Shown here: positions 7,280 to 8,725 of the stretch, piece after piece | How positions within the stretch are numbered: the first letter of the stretch is position 1 | Layout of the letters: each line of letters opens with the position of its first letter | Translations under genes and position numbers: made by a program | The notes under the pieces: generated by a model | Told to the model about the DNA's origin: nothing | The model's database searches: none | What the model saw: only the letters and a program-made list of their open reading frames with translations | Source: an uncultured bacterium | Lineage (GTDB): Bacteria; Hydrogenedentota; Hydrogenedentia; Hydrogenedentales; SLHB01 | Assembly: GCA_937928585.1 (NCBI GenBank) | Contig: CALEZK010000121.1 | Location: 1 to 8,725 of the forward strand | Direction of reading: 5' to 3' | Length of the DNA: 8,725 bases

Positions 7280-8704
7280 TCACACGCTCAACAAACGCTT
7301 CGCTTCCTCATAGCCCGGCGACGTACGCCCGTACTCGCTTGCAGTCACGCGTGCCAATGCCACGAGTTGTCCCCAGCGGTAAGTCGAGCGTGTTGCGTCA
7401 AATTCGGTGATGGCGGTGCGGTAATACTTTTCCGCGTGCAACGCGCCGTCTTCACTCGTGGCAAACTTCAGCATAAGTGCGAACGCCGGGGCGGGATCAT
7501 GACCCAGCGTTCCGTATCGCGCGATGGTCGCGGCGGCGCGGAACTGATCATTCGCGCGAATCGCCGCTTCCGCGTCGCCGAGCAGCGCAGATGCATCCTC
7601 CGATTTCACTTCGGCGAGATGTTCCGGCAAGGGATACGGCTGCGCCGTGGAGCGCTCGGCCTGTCCGGCGGTGTGATACGCGCCGACGATCAAACTCGCG
7701 ATGGCGTTACGCGCATTGCTGACGCGCGCGATATTTCGCCACGCATTCGCGGCGTCCGAAGCGTGCACGCCGACCGAATCGCCGTGACAACTCCCCACGG
7801 GTTTGCCTTCACTCGTCCACTCTTCCGGACGACCCGGATCGTGCAGCACCAACATATTCGACGCGAGCGACATCGCTTCGCCGATGCACTCCGCAGCGTA
7901 TCCTTCCTTTATCGCTTCGGCGACAGCGCCCGCGGCGTTATCGCGTGATTCTCTGAATATGATGGTGGCCAATGTATGGAGCCACGCATCGTCACCGGAT
8001 TTCTGGCCCAACTGTGCGCCCATCAATCCATACTCGTCCATCAGCGCGGGCAACGCCGAGCGAATCGAGGATCGCGGATAATCGCGCGCGATCATTTTCG
8101 CTTCCGTATGCGCGCAATAGCGAATGGACTGCCGCAACAGACACTGCGCCCACTCGTGCCCGGCGAGGTCCAGCGTGTCCCACGCGCGCCACGCCAGCAC
8201 CACGCGATGCACGTCCACTTCGTCCTCGACGGCGAACTGCAGATGATTAAACGCTTCACCCGGCGCTGCGATCGACACACCCACAAACGCGCGGTCCGCT
8301 TTTTCGATATCGCCGGAGCGCGACATTTCGCGCAGGTACTCGGCCGGATCCACACCCTCGGGCATCGGGTCGCCATTCACGGCATGCAGAATTTCATTCT
8401 TGCGTCCACCGAATTCCTGAATACGCGTCGCGTTGCGATGCAACACCTTCAGCACCGGCAACGCCTGCTGCTCCAGCGGAAGTTCTTTTGCCATGTGATA
8501 CGCAGGCGCAAGCGCCATGAACGTGTGAAAGCCGATGTAGTCCTGGCCGCCGAAGGTGCGCGCATTCGACAATGCGCCCGCCGCAACGAGGGTGCGCAGG
8601 TCCGTCCCCGATTTCAGCTTCTCCACCAGCAACGCCGTCAGCTTGTTCGCTTCCGTGTCCTGCATCAACGCCACCAAAGGTTCCATTGACCCGAACGACA
8701 AGGG
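7280..8704 (-). CDS. Conserved-looking, histidine-rich helical protein of unknown function (5'-truncated)
   Basis: Read on the minus strand, the frame is open to the end of natural sequence at 8704, giving 474 visible codons. The apparent upstream start (GTG at 8719, protein beginning MYKRQ) is translated adapter and must be removed. An ATG at 8684-8686 could be the true start but has no clear ribosome site, so truncation is more likely. The protein looks soluble and almost wholly helical, with no signal peptide in the visible part. Histidines sit in conserved-looking motifs: FGGQDYIGFHTFMALAPAYH (51-70), AGHEW (181-185), YCAH (196-199), GSCHGDSVGVHASDAANAWR (304-323), GAYH (341-344) and SEDGALHAEKYYRT (417-430). 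From memory, similar motifs occur in uncharacterised planctomycete-type proteins. The clustered His residues would suit a metal or cofactor site, but I recognise no enzyme family. It converges on livF across 47 bases and is not part of that operon. Confidence 0.8.
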   Translation of the reverse strand, partial: PLSFGSMEPLVALMQDTEANKLTALLVEKLKSGTDLRTLVAAGALSNARTFGGQDYIGFHTFMALAPAYHMAKELPLEQQALPVLKVLHRNATRIQEFGGRKNEILHAVNGDPMPEGVDPAEYLREMSRSGDIEKADRAFVGVSIAAPGEAFNHLQFAVEDEVDVHRVVLAWRAWDTLDLAGHEWAQCLLRQSIRYCAHTEAKMIARDYPRSSIRSALPALMDEYGLMGAQLGQKSGDDAWLHTLATIIFRESRDNAAGAVAEAIKEGYAAECIGEAMSLASNMLVLHDPGRPEEWTSEGKPVGSCHGDSVGVHASDAANAWRNIARVSNARNAIASLIVGAYHTAGQAERSTAQPYPLPEHLAEVKSEDASALLGDAEAAIRANDQFRAAATIARYGTLGHDPAPAFALMLKFATSEDGALHAEKYYRTAITEFDATRSTYRWGQLVALARVTASEYGRTSPGYEEAKRLLSV

Positions 8705-8725
8705 CTGTCTCTTATACACATCTCC
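8705..8725. other. Nextera/Tn5 mosaic-end sequencing adapter (artefact)
   Basis: Bases 8705-8723 read CTGTCTCTTATACACATCT, identical to the 19-base Tn5 mosaic end used in Nextera libraries. The final CC (8724-8725) matches the next two bases of the i7-side adapter. It lies exactly at the window end. Its reverse complement translates to MYKRQ, a known contamination signature at protein termini. It is not a genomic transposon end: nothing biological follows it. Confidence 0.97.

Noticed and set aside
7976..8689. A 237-codon plus-strand frame opposite the histidine-rich gene (another lies at 7367-7948).
   Set aside because: Composition is Arg/His/Gln heavy with no motif, while the minus-strand frame is continuous for 474 codons with plausible helical protein sequence.
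1..8704. tRNA, rRNA, CRISPR array, insertion sequence or riboswitch.
   Set aside because: No cloverleaf, repeat-spacer pattern, transposase motif or long structured leader was seen; nearly all of the window is accounted for by protein-coding genes.
8705..8723. A genuine Tn5/IS50 mosaic-like transposon end.
   Set aside because: The engineered 19-base mosaic end sits exactly at the contig terminus and is followed by the matching Nextera adapter bases, with no transposase or target duplication.

Overview
The window reads as the end piece of a short bacterial contig of moderately high GC with strong G/C preference at third codon positions. Both outermost genes are cut. The left edge falls inside a coding sequence, and the last 21 bases are not biological: they match the Nextera/Tn5 mosaic-end adapter, so natural sequence stops at about 8704. 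The lineage cannot be fixed from the sequence alone. The two uncharacterised proteins look like families I recall from Planctomycetota and neighbouring environmental phyla (possibly Hydrogenedentota), and the lipoprotein binding protein points to a diderm. Treat that as a low-confidence inference.

Layout. 1-1980 (+): 3' part of a large polytopic membrane protein of unknown function. 1981-2131: a 151-base intergenic region holding a perfect 9-bp inverted repeat followed by a T-run, with a sigma70-like promoter whose -10 box lies in the loop of that repeat. 2132-7232 (+): a complete five-gene ABC importer operon of the branched-chain/hydrophobic amino acid (HAAT, Liv) type in the order binding lipoprotein, LivH-type permease, LivM-type permease, LivG-type ATPase, LivF-type ATPase. 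Gaps are 30 and 6 bases, then overlaps of 4 and 1 bases, which indicates one transcript and translational coupling. 7233-7279: a 47-base convergent gap with no convincing terminator. 7280-8704 (-): a 5'-truncated, mostly helical, histidine-rich protein of unknown function. 8705-8725: adapter.

How the genes work together. The lipoprotein captures substrate outside the inner membrane and delivers it to the LivH/LivM permease pair, which the LivG/LivF ATPase pair drives. Substrate identity (branched-chain amino acids, other amino acids, amides or urea-like compounds) cannot be read from the sequence.

The most unusual item is the LivG-type ATPase. It is 342 residues instead of about 255. The extra ~90 residues sit between the Walker A half and the Q-loop and contain two hydrophobic segments flanked by basic residues, which looks like a transmembrane hairpin built into a normally cytosolic ATPase subunit.
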